Shown here piece by piece: positions 17,657 to 31,471 of a stretch of 64,000 nt of DNA. The stretch is taken from positions 265,001-329,000 of the forward strand of contig JACVTC010000076.1 in NCBI GenBank assembly GCA_016946835.1, given 5' to 3'. The first letter of the stretch is position 1; each line of letters begins with the position of its first letter. The notes under the pieces are model-generated. The model was not told where the DNA came from, made no database searches, and was given only the letters and a program-made list of their open reading frames with translations. A program made the translations under genes and the position numbers. This DNA comes from Neocallimastix lanati (nom. inval.). Lineage: Eukaryota; Neocallimastigomycota; Neocallimastigomycetes; Neocallimastigales; Neocallimastigaceae.

Positions 17657-20600
17657 AAATATATTTATGAAAATTTAGAAGAAAATCATTATTCTATAAA
17701 TGTTACTCAAAAGAATAAGTTAAATAAAAATAAAGTAAATCAAAATAAATCAATAATAAAACCATCAATATTAAACCAACCAAAAACAAAACTATTAAAA
17801 CAACAAAAAAAAGAAATAAGAGATAAAAGAAGAAGAGCAAAATTCAAGTGATGAAGAAGAAATAATGGAAATTAGTGATAATGAAATTGAACAACATGAA
17901 CAACAAAATAAAACTAATAATTTAAGCAAAAATGGAATAAATGATAAAGAAGAAAATAATAAAGAAAACAAAAATAAAAATAAAAATCATAATGATGATG
18001 ATATAGAAAATAACGAAAATAAAAATCATGAAACTAATACAAATAAGAACAATAAAAATAAAACTAATAATAATAAATTCTCAGAAAATGAAAATTCAAA
18101 AGTAATAACAAAAAGAAATATGACAAATATTCAATTATTAGATAAAGAACAAAAATTTAATATTAGAGAAGAAGTTCAAAATTTATTTCCAAAAATCAGT
18201 TTATCGCAATTGTTAGCAGCGAGTCCTTCAATTAGAAAAGAATTAGAACAAGGACTTAAACCAAGAGTAGAAAGAATAATATGTTCACTATCTAACATAA
18301 ATATTCCTATTATTATTGGAGAAAGTTATAACGTACCACTTAAAGTTTTATTTGATACAGGTGCTAACATAAATATAATTACCCAAGAAAGTTTCAACAA
18401 ATTAAAAAGCAAAAATATAAATAAAACAGAAAATGAAATTGAAATAAAACTAGCAGATAATACAGTGGTTTCTACAAATTATTACACAAATTTAAAAATT
18501 AAAATAAATGATAAATTAGTAATATATGATAAGTTTTATATTATTGATCATACCAATCCTTATTATGATATAATTATTGGTAGAAGCATACAAAAAAAAT
18601 ACAGACTGTTCATCGATCCGGATGACGATTCAATATATAAGAAAAATGATGATAATAGCTTAACTAAAATCGCAGAAATCATTAATAATAGTAATGGAAC
18701 ACCATTGATAAATGCAGTAATTATTTCAGAAGAAGAAGAAAAAGAATTTGAAGAAACTTTAAATGAATTAATTAATAATGTTCCAAATAAAATACAAAAC
18801 GAATTTAGAAAATTAATCGAACAAAATAAAAGATGTATGGCAACATCGCTATCGCAGTTAACAAGAGCAAAATTATTACCACATACAATAACAACAACTT
18901 CAAATATGCCAATAAAATCTAAGCCATACAAATTATCAAAAGAACATTCAAAAATATTAAAAGAAGAAATAGTTTCACTCTTAAAAAAAGGACTTATAGT
19001 ACCTTCACATTCCCCATGGTCCTTTCCAGTTCTTCTTGTACAAAAGAAGAATGGAAAGTGGAGAATGTGTATCGATTATAGAAAACTAAATAATATCACT
19101 ATCAAGGATTCATACGCATTACCATATATTGACGAATTGATAACATCAGTAAAAGGGGCAAAAATATTCTCAGCATTGGACTTATTTTCAGGCTACCACC
19201 AAATACCAATGAATGAAAAAGATGTGGAAAAAACAGCCTTTACGACGAAATATGGAAATTATAATTTTTTAGTGATGCCCTTTGGTTTAGCCAATGCACC
19301 TGCATCATTTCAAAGAGAAATGAACAGGATATTATTACCATTAATAGGGGAATGTCTTTTTGTTTATATCGATGACATAGTTGTATATTCGAAAAATCTT
19401 GAAGATCATATAAAACATTTAAAGAAAGTATTTGAAATATTTACAAAGTATAATTTATCTATTAACTTACAAAAATGCAAATTCTTTAAAGAAGAAGTAG
19501 AAGTTCTTGGACACGTTCTGACTACCGATGGGTTAAAAACTGCACCATCAAAGGTTCAATCAATAGCACTATGGGAAAGACCCAATAATATAAACGAACT
19601 ACGGTCATTTCTTGGACTAACCAGTTATTACAGAAAATTCATTAAAAATTATTCTATCAGAGCCAATCCATTGTACAAATTACTTAAAAAGGATACAAAA
19701 TTTATTTGGGATGAGAACTGTAACTATGCCTTTGAGGATTTAAGAAAATGTTTATTATCCGATCCAATTTTAATTTATCCGGACTTTAACAAACCATTCA
19801 TTGTACGAACAGATGCCTCAAATAAAGGTATTGGTGGAGTACTATTGCAGATAGGTAAAGACAATTTGGAACTACCAGTTACATGTGTAAGTAGATCTTT
19901 AAAACCTGCAGAGAGAAATTATTCAATAACAGATTTAGAAGGTTTAGCTGTAATTTATACACTAAAGAAATTTAGACAATATATAATTAGCAACAAAAAT
20001 AAAACCAAATTTATTACTGACCATGAGCCTCTAATTGGATTTTTCAATAAAAGCTTACCAGTTAAAGGAAGACATTTAAGATGGATGGAAGAATTTAATA
20101 AATATAATATCATAATAAAATATGAGAAAGGAAAGAAAAACATTTTTGCAGACGCGCTATCCAGACTACCATCCAGTAACAATGAAAGAATTATACTATC
20201 AATAAATACAATATTAAATGAATTTAATCCAAAAGATTTAGACCTTCCAGAAGGTATAATAAAGTACTTTAGTAAAAATTACCAAATAATAGATAATACA
20301 TTATACTATAAAAAGAATGATTTATATTTGAAAGTTATATACAAAGAAGAGGATAAAAAAGATATAATAAATAGAGCACATAATGTAGGCCATGAAGGAG
20401 CCGAAAAAACCACCCAAAGAATTATGCAATCATACTATTGGCCGGGAATTTGGAGTGATGTCAAGATGTGGGTAAAGTCCTGCCACAAGTGCCAGCTGTT
20501 CAGGCCAAAACCTCTACCCAATAATACCGAAAATAACATTACACCAGTGGAAATGCCTTTTACCAGAGTCGGATTGGACATTATTGGGCCTCTACAGGAA

Positions 20601-21431
20601 ACAAGAAAAGGAAATAAATATATAATTACATTAGTAGATTATTTTACTAAATGGCCAGAAGCCAAAGCAATTCCAAATACTACATCGGAAGAAGTTATAT
20701 TATTTTTAACAGAAGTATTTTCAAGACATGGGCCTCCAGAAATAATAATTACAGATAATGGAAGCTCCTTTATCTCAGAAATAACAAAAATGATGGTGGA
20801 CTTATAAGGATCTTGGATTCATTTTGTTACACCACACCACCCACAATCAAACGGAATGATAGAAAACAGGAATCGCGAAATTGGAAAAATGTTGAGGTTA
20901 TTAATTGAAAACGAACAGGAGTGGGATGAATGTCTACCTTCAGTTTTATGGGCATTAAGAACCACAAGAAATTCAAAAACAAAATTCAGCAGTTTTGAGT
21001 TGCTATATGGAAGGAAGGATACATGGCCAATTGAAATTATGTTCCCAGACATTCACAAAGAACCAAACGAATCAGAAGAAGAATTCAATTTTAGACGATT
21101 TTTGAGGCACTACAAATGGGTGAAAGAAGCAATGGAATATTCCGAACATGAAAATAGATATTGGGAACAAAGAATGGGATTTTCAAAAGCACTTAAAAAG
21201 AAGTATAAAGTTGGAGACTATGTTTTAATTAGACTTTTTAATAGATCTAAATTGGACCCTTATTTTTACGGACCGTTCAAAGTTGTAAAAGAACCAAAAT
21301 ACAATACAGTCGTATTAGAGGACCCGAATACAGGAAAACTTTTATCAAGAAATGTACATTTAAAGAATATATATCCGTATACAATTAGAGAAGAAACCTT
21401 ATTAACTTCAGGAGACGAAGTTACATCTTAA
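17612..21431 (+). pseudogene. pol: Element C pol (broken)
   Basis: PR-RT-RH-IN polyprotein in the -1 frame. An Asn/Lys-rich N terminus precedes a protease with the ordinary LFDTGAN motif (~18350). RT has GKWRMCIDYRKLNN, LFSGYHQI and YIDDI (~19365). RNase H has TDASNKGIGG (~19811). Integrase has HNVGHEG...CHKCQ (~20380-20500), GLDIIGP (~20573), ITDNG (~20751) and an ENRNRE box, then a DPYFYGPFKVV end. No chromodomain. About two breaks interrupt it, otherwise all domains are present. Confidence 0.85.
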
Positions 21432-21443
21432 CGACGGAGAAAC
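21404..21443 (+). promoter_or_regulatory. 3' hairpin and polypurine region of element C
   Basis: AACTTC-AGGAGAC-GAAGTT (21404-21422), 21 nt before the LTR. Compared with GACTTC-AAGGGAC-GAAGTC of B and D, the outer G-C pair is replaced by A-T, a compensating change. Here the hairpin lies within the last pol codons. ACGGAGAAAC precedes the LTR. Confidence 0.7.
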
Positions 21444-22183
21444 TGATAAAAGATGAAATTTATAATTTAAAATTAATTAATAAACTAAAATTAATAATTT
21501 ATAATAATAATTTACTAAACTATAAAATTATAAATAATTATTATAAAAAGTTAGTATTTTCAAATAAAATTTTAAGATTAATAAAAGAACAATGTAAATT
21601 TAAATAATTAATATAGAAATTAAATTTAAATAATTTTATTATGTAAAATATATTTTATTACATAAATATTTGTTATTATTTGATATAATTAGTAAATAGT
21701 TATTTTATTTTAAAGACTTAAAACTAATTCTTTTTTTTTTAAAATAGAAAATAAGACTTTAAATAGAATTAAAATAGTAATACTTTTTCTTTTTTTAATA
21801 TTTCTAAAAGATATAAATAGTAATTAAATTAGATAGTTAATTATATAGTTTAATCTTAACGAAAATTATAAAAACATGTAATAATTCTTATTTAAAAGAA
21901 CAACATTTTTGTTAACATTTTTGTTTATCAAAACTTGTTCAATAAATACTTATTTTATCTTATTTAAATTTAAAAGTATTTATTTAATATTATAAATTTA
22001 AAATTTAATAAAAATTAATATTTAAAAATTAAATAAAATTTATGTATTAAAATAACTTCATTGTTTCTAATAAATCAATTTTAAAAAGTTTTATAATAAA
22101 ATATATTTTAATTATCTTAAAATTTATAACTTTGATAAAGAGTTATTAATAAACTAAAGTAAGTTATTAATAATTTCTTATCA
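21444..22183 (+). repeat. Element C 3' LTR
   Basis: 740-bp direct repeat of the 5' LTR without the nested copy. Target copy TTTG follows at 22184-22187. Confidence 0.9.
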
Positions 22184-22185
22184 TT

Positions 22186-24290
22186 TGATTTGAAATAGGA
22201 TTTTATCTTGTTTCCCATTTCATAACGATTATGATTTTTATACTTGTCCATAACAAGTCTTTATATATTTAAATAATAACACTTAAATAAAAATATTTAA
22301 TTCATTTTTAAATAAAATATTGTTTTATTAATATTCTAATATTTATAGGTAATTAGTAAACCTTTAATACAATTCTTTTATAACATAATTCCAATAATCA
22401 AAATATAAAATTAATCAATATTAATTCTAATAATCAAAATATAAAATTAATCAATATTAATTCTAATTTTATTAAAATATTATATACTAATTTTACTGGA
22501 TAATTAGGAACATTTATTAAAGTATTATTTCTAATAACTATTTATACTAATTCTTCATTTTAAAGTTATGTTTATAAACAATTATTTATAAAATTATTTA
22601 ACTATTTAATATTTATAATATATTTATTTCTTATTTTTCTTATTAACTTTATTTATATTAATTATTAATTAAATATTTCGTTTCTTATCAAATTTTGTGT
22701 AAGAATCTATAATTATTTTTAACAAAATAATTATATTTTCTTAGTTTGTTAAAGTTTTGTGATAATTTGGTCTTAACGATTAGGTCAAGATGCCAAATTA
22801 TAGTAATTAATTAATAATTTAATTTTATTCTTATTTAAAACATATTGTTATTAGTAAATTTTATAATTAAATTTTTATTTAAAATATAAATTTTATTTAA
22901 TTTTAATAATATTTTATTACATTATTATTTTATATAATTATTACTATAATTTAAATTACAATAATCCTACAAAGGATTAATCAAAAGATTTAAACATGTA
23001 TTTATATAAAATAATTAATTATTAAAATATTAATTATTAAAATGAATATGTAGTAGTATTAATATAAGTTTGATATTGATAATATAAAATAAGATAATAA
23101 TATAAATATTTAATATAAATAAAATATAAGAATATAATATGTAGAAATTAATTTAATATGACAATCACGTGTTTACATTATTTAATATATATTAATTTCA
23201 ATATGTTAATAATATTTAGTAATTAGTTGGCCTAGACTAATTCCTAAATATTTTAATAAAGTTAATTTAATAATAATTATTATATTATTATTTTTTAATA
23301 TTGAAATTCAAATAACTGAATTATTGAAATTGAAATTCAGTTATTATCTTAACATAGTTAGGTTATAATTAATATAACTTTTACTTAACTCATATTTCAT
23401 TTATACACCTAATTATAATTAATAATTTATTTAATTATATATTAAAATTTTATTTAGTTTAATATTAAAAATTTATTTAATTAAATAATTTTTATACATT
23501 TAAAATAATATTAAATTTATTTAATTATTCACTTAATTATTAAATTTATTAGTTTTAGTTTTCTCTCACTTATTAAATCATAAACTAAAACACTATTCTG
23601 TATTCTATCATGTATTCCGTATTGTATTAATCATGTATTTTATTATTAATGTATTGTTTTATATTTTTTATGTAAAGTTCTATAAAATAGAACTAAATAG
23701 ATTAAATTTTAAATTTTATGATCGAAATAATTTTCATTATTTTATTCTTTTATTTTCGATCATTATATTAGATTAAGTAATCGGTTAATTAAGGTTTTTC
23801 CAATTACTTCTTAAAAGTAATCGGTTTTACTTAATTAACGCGATGATCGATATGGATAGAATATCGATCAAAAAACTTATCTAGGTTTTTCTTCTAGTCT
23901 TTTCCTAGATAAGAGATTTGTTAAGATTAGAACCCCTTTTGATTTTAACCTTATTTTGACAAAAAAGTATAAATAAGGCTCTTGAGTTCTCTTTGAGAAA
24001 TCAAGAGTTATTATTATAACAATTATAATATAATAATAATAACAATAGTTTTAACATTTAAAATTTCCAATAAATAATAAAACAAATTATTTTAATAAAA
24101 CAGATTTTATAATTAAAACTTTTCTTTATCAATTTTAGTGTTTCGTCTATTATAATTCGTTATAATAAACTCGAAAATTAGAAAGAACCATAGGTAAGTA
24201 TGATTCTTTTCTAAACCTTTAATATTAGCAGTTAGAGCTAATATTAATGATTAATAATTTAATTATAATTTTTTTAATTAAATTATTACA
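22186..24290 (+). repeat. old LTR-like remnant M, split by I2
   Basis: Sequence from TGATTTGAAATAGG (22186) to ATTATTACA (24290), interrupted by family-I LTR 22747-23354. It contains a good promoter-like GTATAAATAAGGCTC near 23965 and a G+C-richer patch (23770-23980) typical of an LTR. The edges are inferred from TG...CA and from neighbouring elements. No matching partner is in the window and a target repeat is not convincing. Confidence 0.4.
22747..23354 (+). repeat. solo LTR of family I (I2)
   Basis: Ends TGTTAA...TTAACA with a perfect 5-bp TAGTT repeat on both sides (22742-22746, 23355-23359). It aligns with I1 (14435-14997) apart from an extra block of about 100 bp, so it is an older copy. 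Confidence 0.85.
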
Positions 24291-24293
24291 TTT

Positions 24294-25085
24294 TGATACA
24301 GATTGGAATTCTTAAACATAAAATTATTAGAAAGCTTGAATAATATCTAACCTATTCAACAACAAATTAATAAATTAAAATTTGAAATTAAAATCATAAT
24401 AAAAAAATTTATTTTAATTAAATTCTAAAACTCGAAATTATACTTTAATTCTATTTTAATTTTTAAAATAATGAAATACTAATGTTAATTAATTTCTCTT
24501 TTTAATTAAAAGTAAATAGTTTGTAAACAATTTTCTCTTTTTTTTATTATTTTGAATTCTTTGTTTATAATAATTCTTGTATTAATTGTTTATTTGTTTA
24601 TTTTATTGTTTATTTTTATAAATATAATTATTCTTAATTGTTTTATTATTAAAAATTGTAAATACTTTAAATTATTGTAAAAATATAAATACTTGTAAAT
24701 ATTTTATAAAATTAATTTCTCGTTGTTATTAGAAATGTAATAAAAAAAAATAATAACCAAATATTATATTAATAAATAATAATAAAAATTAATAAATAAT
24801 AATAAAAATTAATAAATAATAATAAAAATTAATAAATAATAATAAAAATTAATAAATAATAATAAAAATTAATAAATATAATAATAAAAATTAATTCTAA
24901 ACACAAAAGAAATGTATAATTTTGAAAAATTAATAACAATTCAGTGTTAAGCTAGAATAATAATAACTTAATTATTAATAATAATAAAACAAATTCATTT
25001 ATATTAAAATTTATATCAAACTTGATACATCTATTATCACTTTTGAAGTAATAACTTCAAATTAAGATAATAGAATCGTTTGTCA
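24294..25085 (+). repeat. solo LTR N
   Basis: TGATACAGATTGG...TTTGTCA, flanked by ATTT on both sides (24290-24293, 25086-25089). It contains a ~20-bp tandem repeat of AATAATAAAAATTAATAAAT type at about 24770-24895. It is part of the tRNA-Cys pile. Confidence 0.65.
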
Positions 25086-25090
25086 ATTTT

Positions 25091-25576
25091 TGATACGGTA
25101 CCACCATAAATACCATAATTTAGTGAAATTTAGGTTAGTGAAATCTTATTGGTTAATAATAATTTAGTAATAATATATATAGTTAGTAAATAATAATAGT
25201 TTAAGGAATGGTTCTTTTATTAATATTAATTTAGTTTTATTAATAATTTAACCTATAAACATGTTTATTAGTATAGTTTTATATTTAGTTTACATTAATA
25301 ACATAAGAAATTTGAGTAAATAATTATATTTTATTGAATGATTTAATTATATTTTAACTAGTTAACAAATATTTATATTGATGATGTATTTTTATTGATG
25401 AATGATAATAAATAAATAAAATAAATAAACTAAATATTAAAGTGTGAATATTATTATTGTGTGTATTATTCTATATAATATTAGAATATATTATTTTGTC
25501 AATTATTCCCTACTGTTATCGTCCAAATAAAATAAAATAAATATTGATATTGATGTTTAATAAAAATATTGTATTA
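25091..25576 (+). repeat. solo LTR J1
   Basis: TGATACGGTACCACC start, flanked by TTTT on both sides (25087-25090, 25577-25580). Closely related to J2 (27151-27624) and to the fragment J3 (39371-39608). Shares the TTAGAATATATTATT block (25481-25495) and following ATTCCCTA stretch with B's LTR. Confidence 0.8.
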
Positions 25577-25580
25577 TTTT

Positions 25581-26108
25581 TGATAAAGAATGAAATAATA
25601 ATGATATTTTTAACATAAATTCTTAATAATTTATTATATAAAAATATATTATTATATTCTTTACTATTAATAATTTTCATATATTCTATATTAATAATTT
25701 TTCATATTAATTAAATTTTATTATTTTAAATATTAATTTATATAATTAATTAATTTATATGATTGGATTTTAATAATGTAATTAAATAATATAAAATATG
25801 TATAATCCATATTTTTTTATGAGGGGGCCTTTCTGAGAAAAGAAATAGTAGAAATAGTAGTAATAATGAAAGAGGAATAATAATTGAAAGGTTTCCCATA
25901 TTGTTATAATAATAAATATTAATATTAATAAAGTTATTTTTAACAATAAAATAATTATATAATTTATAAATGATAAATATTTTTAATAATAATTCTTTAA
26001 ATAAAATTTATAATGTGTAGTAATAATTTCTTATAGTGTAATTTAGAAGTTAGTTAATTTATCTATTTATTTAATGTTCACACTCCTTTTCTAATATGAA
26101 CCTCAACA
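25581..26108 (+). repeat. solo LTR K (A/F/H clade)
   Basis: TGATAAAGAATGAAAT...CCTCAACA, flanked by TTTT on both sides (25577-25580, 26109-26112). The start matches the A, F and H LTR starts. Confidence 0.7.
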
Positions 26109-26112
26109 TTTT

Positions 26113-27146
26113 TGATAAAGAATGAAGTAATAAATTTATTCTTATTAAAAACCTTTTAATATAGTCAAAGTGATTTTTAAAATATTAATAAATTTATGTA
26201 TTCTTTACATTAATAATTTTACTATATTATTTGATCTGAAAATTTAAGTTTATACATAAAATTTAATTTAAATTTATGTTCATTCCTTATAAAGGTAAAT
26301 TAAATTTATGAGAGTTTAGCAATAACATAGTACTAATTACTTTTAGTATTATTCTTCTAAATAAGGAATAATTGCTGTATATAAACAACTTAAATAACTT
26401 TATCAATATTTCTGTCTTTCGAATTAAGAAATAGTTGAAATGAAAGAAATAAATAAAATAAAATTTTCTGTATTTAAAATTGTAAAAGATTTTTCATATA
26501 TTAATAAATGTATTTTATTTTCTATTATGTCATTCAAATTATATATAAGATTACATATTAAATTAGTATCAAAATTAAGTTAAAGTATTCAATTTTATTG
26601 TAATACTGCTTCTCTTTTTTTGTTTAATTCTTATCTATAATGCATCTTTTATATTATAGATTTATTTTGGTTAATTTGAATATTAGGAAATAATAAAATT
26701 TCTATTTATTACAATAAGGAAACAATCAATGATATTTAAAAATCTATTGTTTTTCCATCTCTTCAACTACTTCCGGAGGCTTTGCTACTTTTATATCTTC
26801 AAAAAGATATAAATTGACTACCTTGGAATCCCTTTCTAAGGGAGAGAAAAAAAAAAGAAATAAATATAATTAAGTAAAAATAAAATAAAATAAAATAAAT
26901 AAATAAAAATAAAATAAAAATAAAAAAAAAATAAAATAAAAATAAAAATAAAATAAATAAATAAAAATAAAATAAAGATAAAATAAATAAATAAAAATAT
27001 AGTAAAAATAAAAATATAATAATTAAATAAAAATAAAATAAAAGAAAAGAAATAAAAAAAAAATTATTGTGAAAGATTAAATTTTTTTTTTTTTGTGTTT
27101 TAATATTATATAATTTTTTTTTTTTTGAATTCCTCGAGCCATAACA
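26113..27146 (+). repeat. solo LTR H' (same family as element H)
   Basis: Nearly the same sequence as element H's 5' LTR (56512-57560), from TGATAAAGAATGAAG to CATAACA, including a long low-complexity A/T stretch near its 3' end (26840-27060). Flanks TTTT and TTCT differ at one base. The low-complexity part gives a spurious minus-strand ORF. Confidence 0.85.
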
Positions 27147-27150
27147 TTCT

Positions 27151-27624
27151 TGATACGGTACCACCATTAGAAATTATATGATGAAATCTTATTGGTTAAT
27201 AATAAATTAATAATATTATATATATTTAGTAAATAATAATAGTTTAAAGAATGGTTCTTTTATTAATATTAATTTAGTTTTATTAATAATTTAACCTATA
27301 AACATGTTTATTAGTATAGTTTAGTATAGTTTTATATTTAGTTTACATTAATAACATAAGAAATTTGAGTAAATAATTATATTTTATTGAATGATTTAAT
27401 TATATTTTAACTAGTTAACAAATATTTATATTGATGATGTATTTTTATTGATGAATGATAATAAATAAATAAAATAAATAAACTAAATATTAAAGTGTGA
27501 ATACTATTATTGTGTGTGTTATTCTATATAATATTAGAATATATTATTTTGTCAATTATTCCCTACTGTTATCGTCCAAATAAAATAAATATTGATATTG
27601 ATGTTTAATAAAAATGTCGTATCA
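27151..27624 (+). repeat. solo LTR J2
   Basis: TGATACGGTACCACC...GTCGTATCA, 474 bp, close to J1. It follows H' after four bases and is followed by TTTT (27625-27628). Confidence 0.82.
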
Positions 27625-27628
27625 TTTT

Positions 27629-29692
27629 TGATACGATACAGCTAGAAATACGCAAGAAAATTAACAAAAGAGAAATCTGTTATGGTTCGGGTTTTATTAG
27701 AAATTTTATTAATTATTTATTTTTAATATTTTTCTGTCTACATTTTAATTATTGAAAAACTTCACTTATTTATACTTTTTGAAAAAAAATAAATATGTAA
27801 AGCCTTTCTACATTTTATCATTATATTTAAAAAAAATAATTTACTATTACTAATTACTTCAAATTATATATTATTTAAATTAACTAATTCATAAGTCTTT
27901 TTATTTTAATAATATAATTTTATATTATTTTTCATATACTAAAACTAAATTATTTAATATATACGAACAGTAACAAACAAAATTTAAAAAGATTTTACAG
28001 AAAAATAAAGTTATTTTAATCAAGAATGTTAATATAATATTCTTATATTTTATATAAAATAAATTTAAAAACTATAATATATTTAATATTTATTATTAAT
28101 CAATTAAGATTTGATTTTATTTTTGGGGAATAAAAATATTAAATAATCAATTTAAAAATAAAATAAAATACTAAAAAGAATACAATTTTAATATTGATAC
28201 AATATAATAATAATATAATAATATATTTGAAAATAAAAATAAAATATTAATATTGATAATAAACACTTTAATAAAATAATAAAATTTAAGGTTAAATTAT
28301 AGATATTGATATTAATAATAAAAATATAGAATTATTGATAATATTTTAGAAACTTTTAATAAAAATATAAAAAATTTATATTAATAAAATAATTTAGTAT
28401 AGAAAATATAGTAAAGTAATATTAAGTAAAGAACAATATAATGGATCCTAAAGTAAGTTGAAATTCTAATTAATAATCCATTATATGTTCGTTCTTTATC
28501 AAATCCTAAAATAATATAGTGAAAAATAATTATAATATATAATATACTAAATCATATAAATAGATTAAAATTAATCAGACAGCCAATAATATTCAAGATA
28601 AAATTAATTAATAAATATAAAAGAAAAGAAAGAAATAAAAATTAAAGAGAGAGTTTTCTTGTTGTTTTAGAAATTCTAATTGAGAATAAAATAATAGTTT
28701 TAGAGGACTTATAGCTTAGTTTAAATAATTAAGTAATTACTTATAGTTAAGGGATAAGAGTTGAATCCTACAATTATAAGTAAAATTATTATTAAAATAT
28801 TAATATAAATTGAATTATTAGAGATAGTATAAAAACGAAATGAAATTCCGTCCTTTAAAATCTTTGTAAGATTATTAACTTATTAACTTACTAATTTTTA
28901 ACCTGTTAACATAAAGTTAATGGATTAATTATAACAATAATAATTCTTTATATTAATCTTAGTTAATTTTATTATTAAAATATATATTAAATAAAGTTCT
29001 AATAAAGAATAAATCTTAAAGATTGAATTCTTAATTATAAAACTTTGTGTATGTTATTTATTATTTAAATTTAATTAAACTGTTATAATTAATAAAGAAC
29101 ATCTTGACCTGACCAATTTAACCCAAACTAGGAAAGAATTAGCAAGAGTCTAACCTAACACCTAATAAGATTTCACTATAATCTTTTACCTATTTAAATT
29201 TTAACATTTTAAATATTATTGTAAATAATTTTATTATTAATATTTTCTAAATAAGTTAAAATTAATATTTAATAAGATATAATATTAATTTATTATTTTA
29301 TTATTTTATTAATAATATGAGTTTATTATAAAAATATATATAATATAATTAATTATATAAGTACAAATTTTAAATAATAATAATATAGAGAATAATAAGA
29401 TAAAAAATTAAGAAGTTTTAATTATAAAAATAATGTTGTGTTTTTATTTTTATTCAAATATATTAATTGAGAATGAATAATCGTGAATAATTATTTTAAT
29501 AAATAATTATAATAAAGTGAATAATTTTAATAAATAAAAATAATAAAATGAATATTATATTCTAAAATAATAATTCGAGTGCATTAAATTATATATAATA
29601 ATTATTATACTCTTTCATAAATAGGATATTTCTTGATTAATTCCCTCTTGCTTTTCCCATATTTTATGATATTTTTTAAATTAATTGTATCA
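27629..29692 (+). repeat. LTR L, split by an inverted A-type solo LTR
   Basis: TGATACGATACAGC (27629) to AATTGTATCA (29692), flanked by TTTT on both sides (27625-27628, 29693-29696). It is interrupted by 27678-28501. Start and end motifs match the B/J/D LTR group. No second copy is in the window, so the extent rests on end motifs and flanks. Confidence 0.5.
27678..28501 (-). repeat. inverted solo LTR of element A family
   Basis: Reverse complement of A's LTR, 824 bp, from TGTTATGGTTCGGG to CTTTATCA, flanked by a 4-bp AATC repeat (27674-27677, 28502-28505). It is the only member of this 4-bp group in the window lying opposite to the pile. Confidence 0.9.
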
Positions 29693-29695
29693 TTT

Positions 29696-30647
29696 TGATA
29701 AAGAATACCCAAATAATATTCTTTTTGTTATTCATCCTAAATGATTCATTTAACCCTTAAACAAATTATTTGATTCTTTATTCTTTTGGAACTTTCTTTA
29801 TTCTAATAAATTAATCTATATTCCTAATTAGTACAAATTAAATTATACTATTTAAAAGTATATCTAATATTAATTCCTTATCTATGCTACCTTTATTATT
29901 CTTATCAATATTTTATTATTATTAAAATCCTTATCAATATTATATAGTTTATTTTATCAATTTTTTTATACTTCATCAAAATCTTATCAATATTTCTTTT
30001 ATTAATATTAAACTTATCAATATTAATTATTTTTTTGGAAAATTCTAAAATTTAAAAAAAAATGTATTAATGATTACTAATAAAAATTAAACATAAAAGA
30101 AAATATTTATTATAAATATTATATTATAAATTTGATGAAATTATAAATTTTATAATAACAATTTAAATAATATTATTTTTCTAAACTTAGTAAAATTAAA
30201 CTTTAAGATTAAATAAATATTACTAAACGACAGAATTAACTTCTGTAAAATAAAAAAAAATGTCTTTTAAAATATATAATTAAGTAGATTAGTAATAAAT
30301 AATTAGTAATAGATTAATATATAAGTATTATTTATTATAAATTAAATAATAATAATATTAATAATAAAAAATAATATAAAATACTTAATAATAGTTAATT
30401 TTCATTATACAAAGAAATGGCTTTACCATTTCTATTATTTTAAGAAAAAGTATAAATAACAGTAAAAAAATAGTAATTTTTATAATGTATTTTGTTTTTA
30501 ATATTGTAATTTTTAATAAAAATTTAATAAAAGATTTATAAAATAAAAATTTATAAAATTATTTTTTTTATTATTTTTCTTGTTTATTTATTTTTTATTG
30601 TTTATATTTTTACTTATTTTTATTTTCTCTCTCTCCGAACCTTAACA
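29696..30647 (+). repeat. Element F 5' LTR
   Basis: TGATAAAGAATACCC...CTTAACA, followed by the same PBS-like motif as A and H. There is no 3' partner in the window. TATA-like AGTATAAATAACAG near 30450. Confidence 0.7.
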
Positions 30648-31471
30648 TAAAATTTGATGGAGATATCGGGGAGAATAAAATTAAAAATAAGATAATATAA
30701 ATAATATTAAAATAAAAATATTTTTCTTAAAAAAAAAAATTTATTTTTTTTATATATTTCGAAGTACTAGATAATTTATATTATCCGTGAAGCTTCGATT
30801 AAATTTTAAATTTTATCTTTTTTTATTTTTCTTGAGCATTGGAGTTAATACGATTTAGAAGTGTATTTATCTCAGAATTCAAGAAGTAGAGGGTTTTCGG
30901 GTTAATTATTCTTAAGCTCTGGTCGTTCTGTTTAATAGTAAGCAGAAGCGCCTGGTGTAAGCACCACAAGAAGCTGTAATAGGCGAGCTGGGTTGACTTA
31001 CATACTACCACTCTACGTTCTGTTTTAAGTACGGAAAATTTCCGGAAATGCCGTTGCTCAAGAAACAATTAATTAATGATAAAATTTTATTCTTTTAAGT
31101 ATTTTATAATATAAATTTTAATTTTTTTAGAGTAGTAAATAAAAAATTTTTTTTACAAAATATTAATATTATTAATAATATTTTTATTGTTCTAATAAAT
31201 ATCAAAAATTTTAAATATAATTGAATAAGGAACATTTGGGGAAGCTACTTTGTATAATTTAATATTGATAATTGAAATATACTTTTCTTATCAATATTGA
31301 ATTAAACAAGTTATATTCAGCATAAACAAGTCTTATTAGCTGTCAAGAGGGGGATAATAGGGGTAATATTAAGATCCTGAAGCGTGTGAAGGAACATAGA
31401 TCACGTGAATAAGGTGACGGAATGAATATTATCGGACGAAAGATCCATAAGATAGTAATTTATAATATAAC
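30648..31471 (+). other. Element F leader, first part
   Basis: Contains a 238-nt closed RNA domain. TTTCTTGAGCA (30828-30838) is perfectly complementary to TGCTCAAGAAA (31055-31065), with a G+C-rich interior. A second balanced-composition patch lies at 31340-31455. Element E interrupts the leader immediately afterwards. A minus-strand ORF over 30823-31068 reflects this structured RNA, not a gene. Confidence 0.65.

Larger units (their letters stand above)
14385..22183 (+). mobile_element. Element C: broken Ty3/gypsy-group element
   Basis: A 7.8-kb element with 740-bp LTRs (14385-15692, enlarged by a nested solo LTR, and 21444-22183) and a 4-bp TTTG repeat on each side (14381-14384, 22184-22187). 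It has gag, recoding signal and PR-RT-RH-IN of a lineage distinct from A/H and D. About three breaks interrupt its genes, so it is not autonomous now. The LTRs are still very similar, so it is moderately recent, but older than B and A, which landed between it and the tRNA. Confidence 0.9.

Noticed and set aside
22186-24290. Full autonomous element between C and N
   Set aside because: No gag or pol similarity; only LTR-like sequence, so called an LTR remnant with uncertain edges.
26799-27167. Minus-strand ORF rich in Phe/Tyr/Leu
   Set aside because: It is the reverse strand of AAAAT/AAAT low complexity inside solo LTR H'; the same artefact occurs in H's own LTR (57202-57591).
30823-31068. Minus-strand ORF of 81 codons
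   Set aside because: It covers the structured leader domain of F exactly; no start context, no recognisable domain, opposite to transcription.
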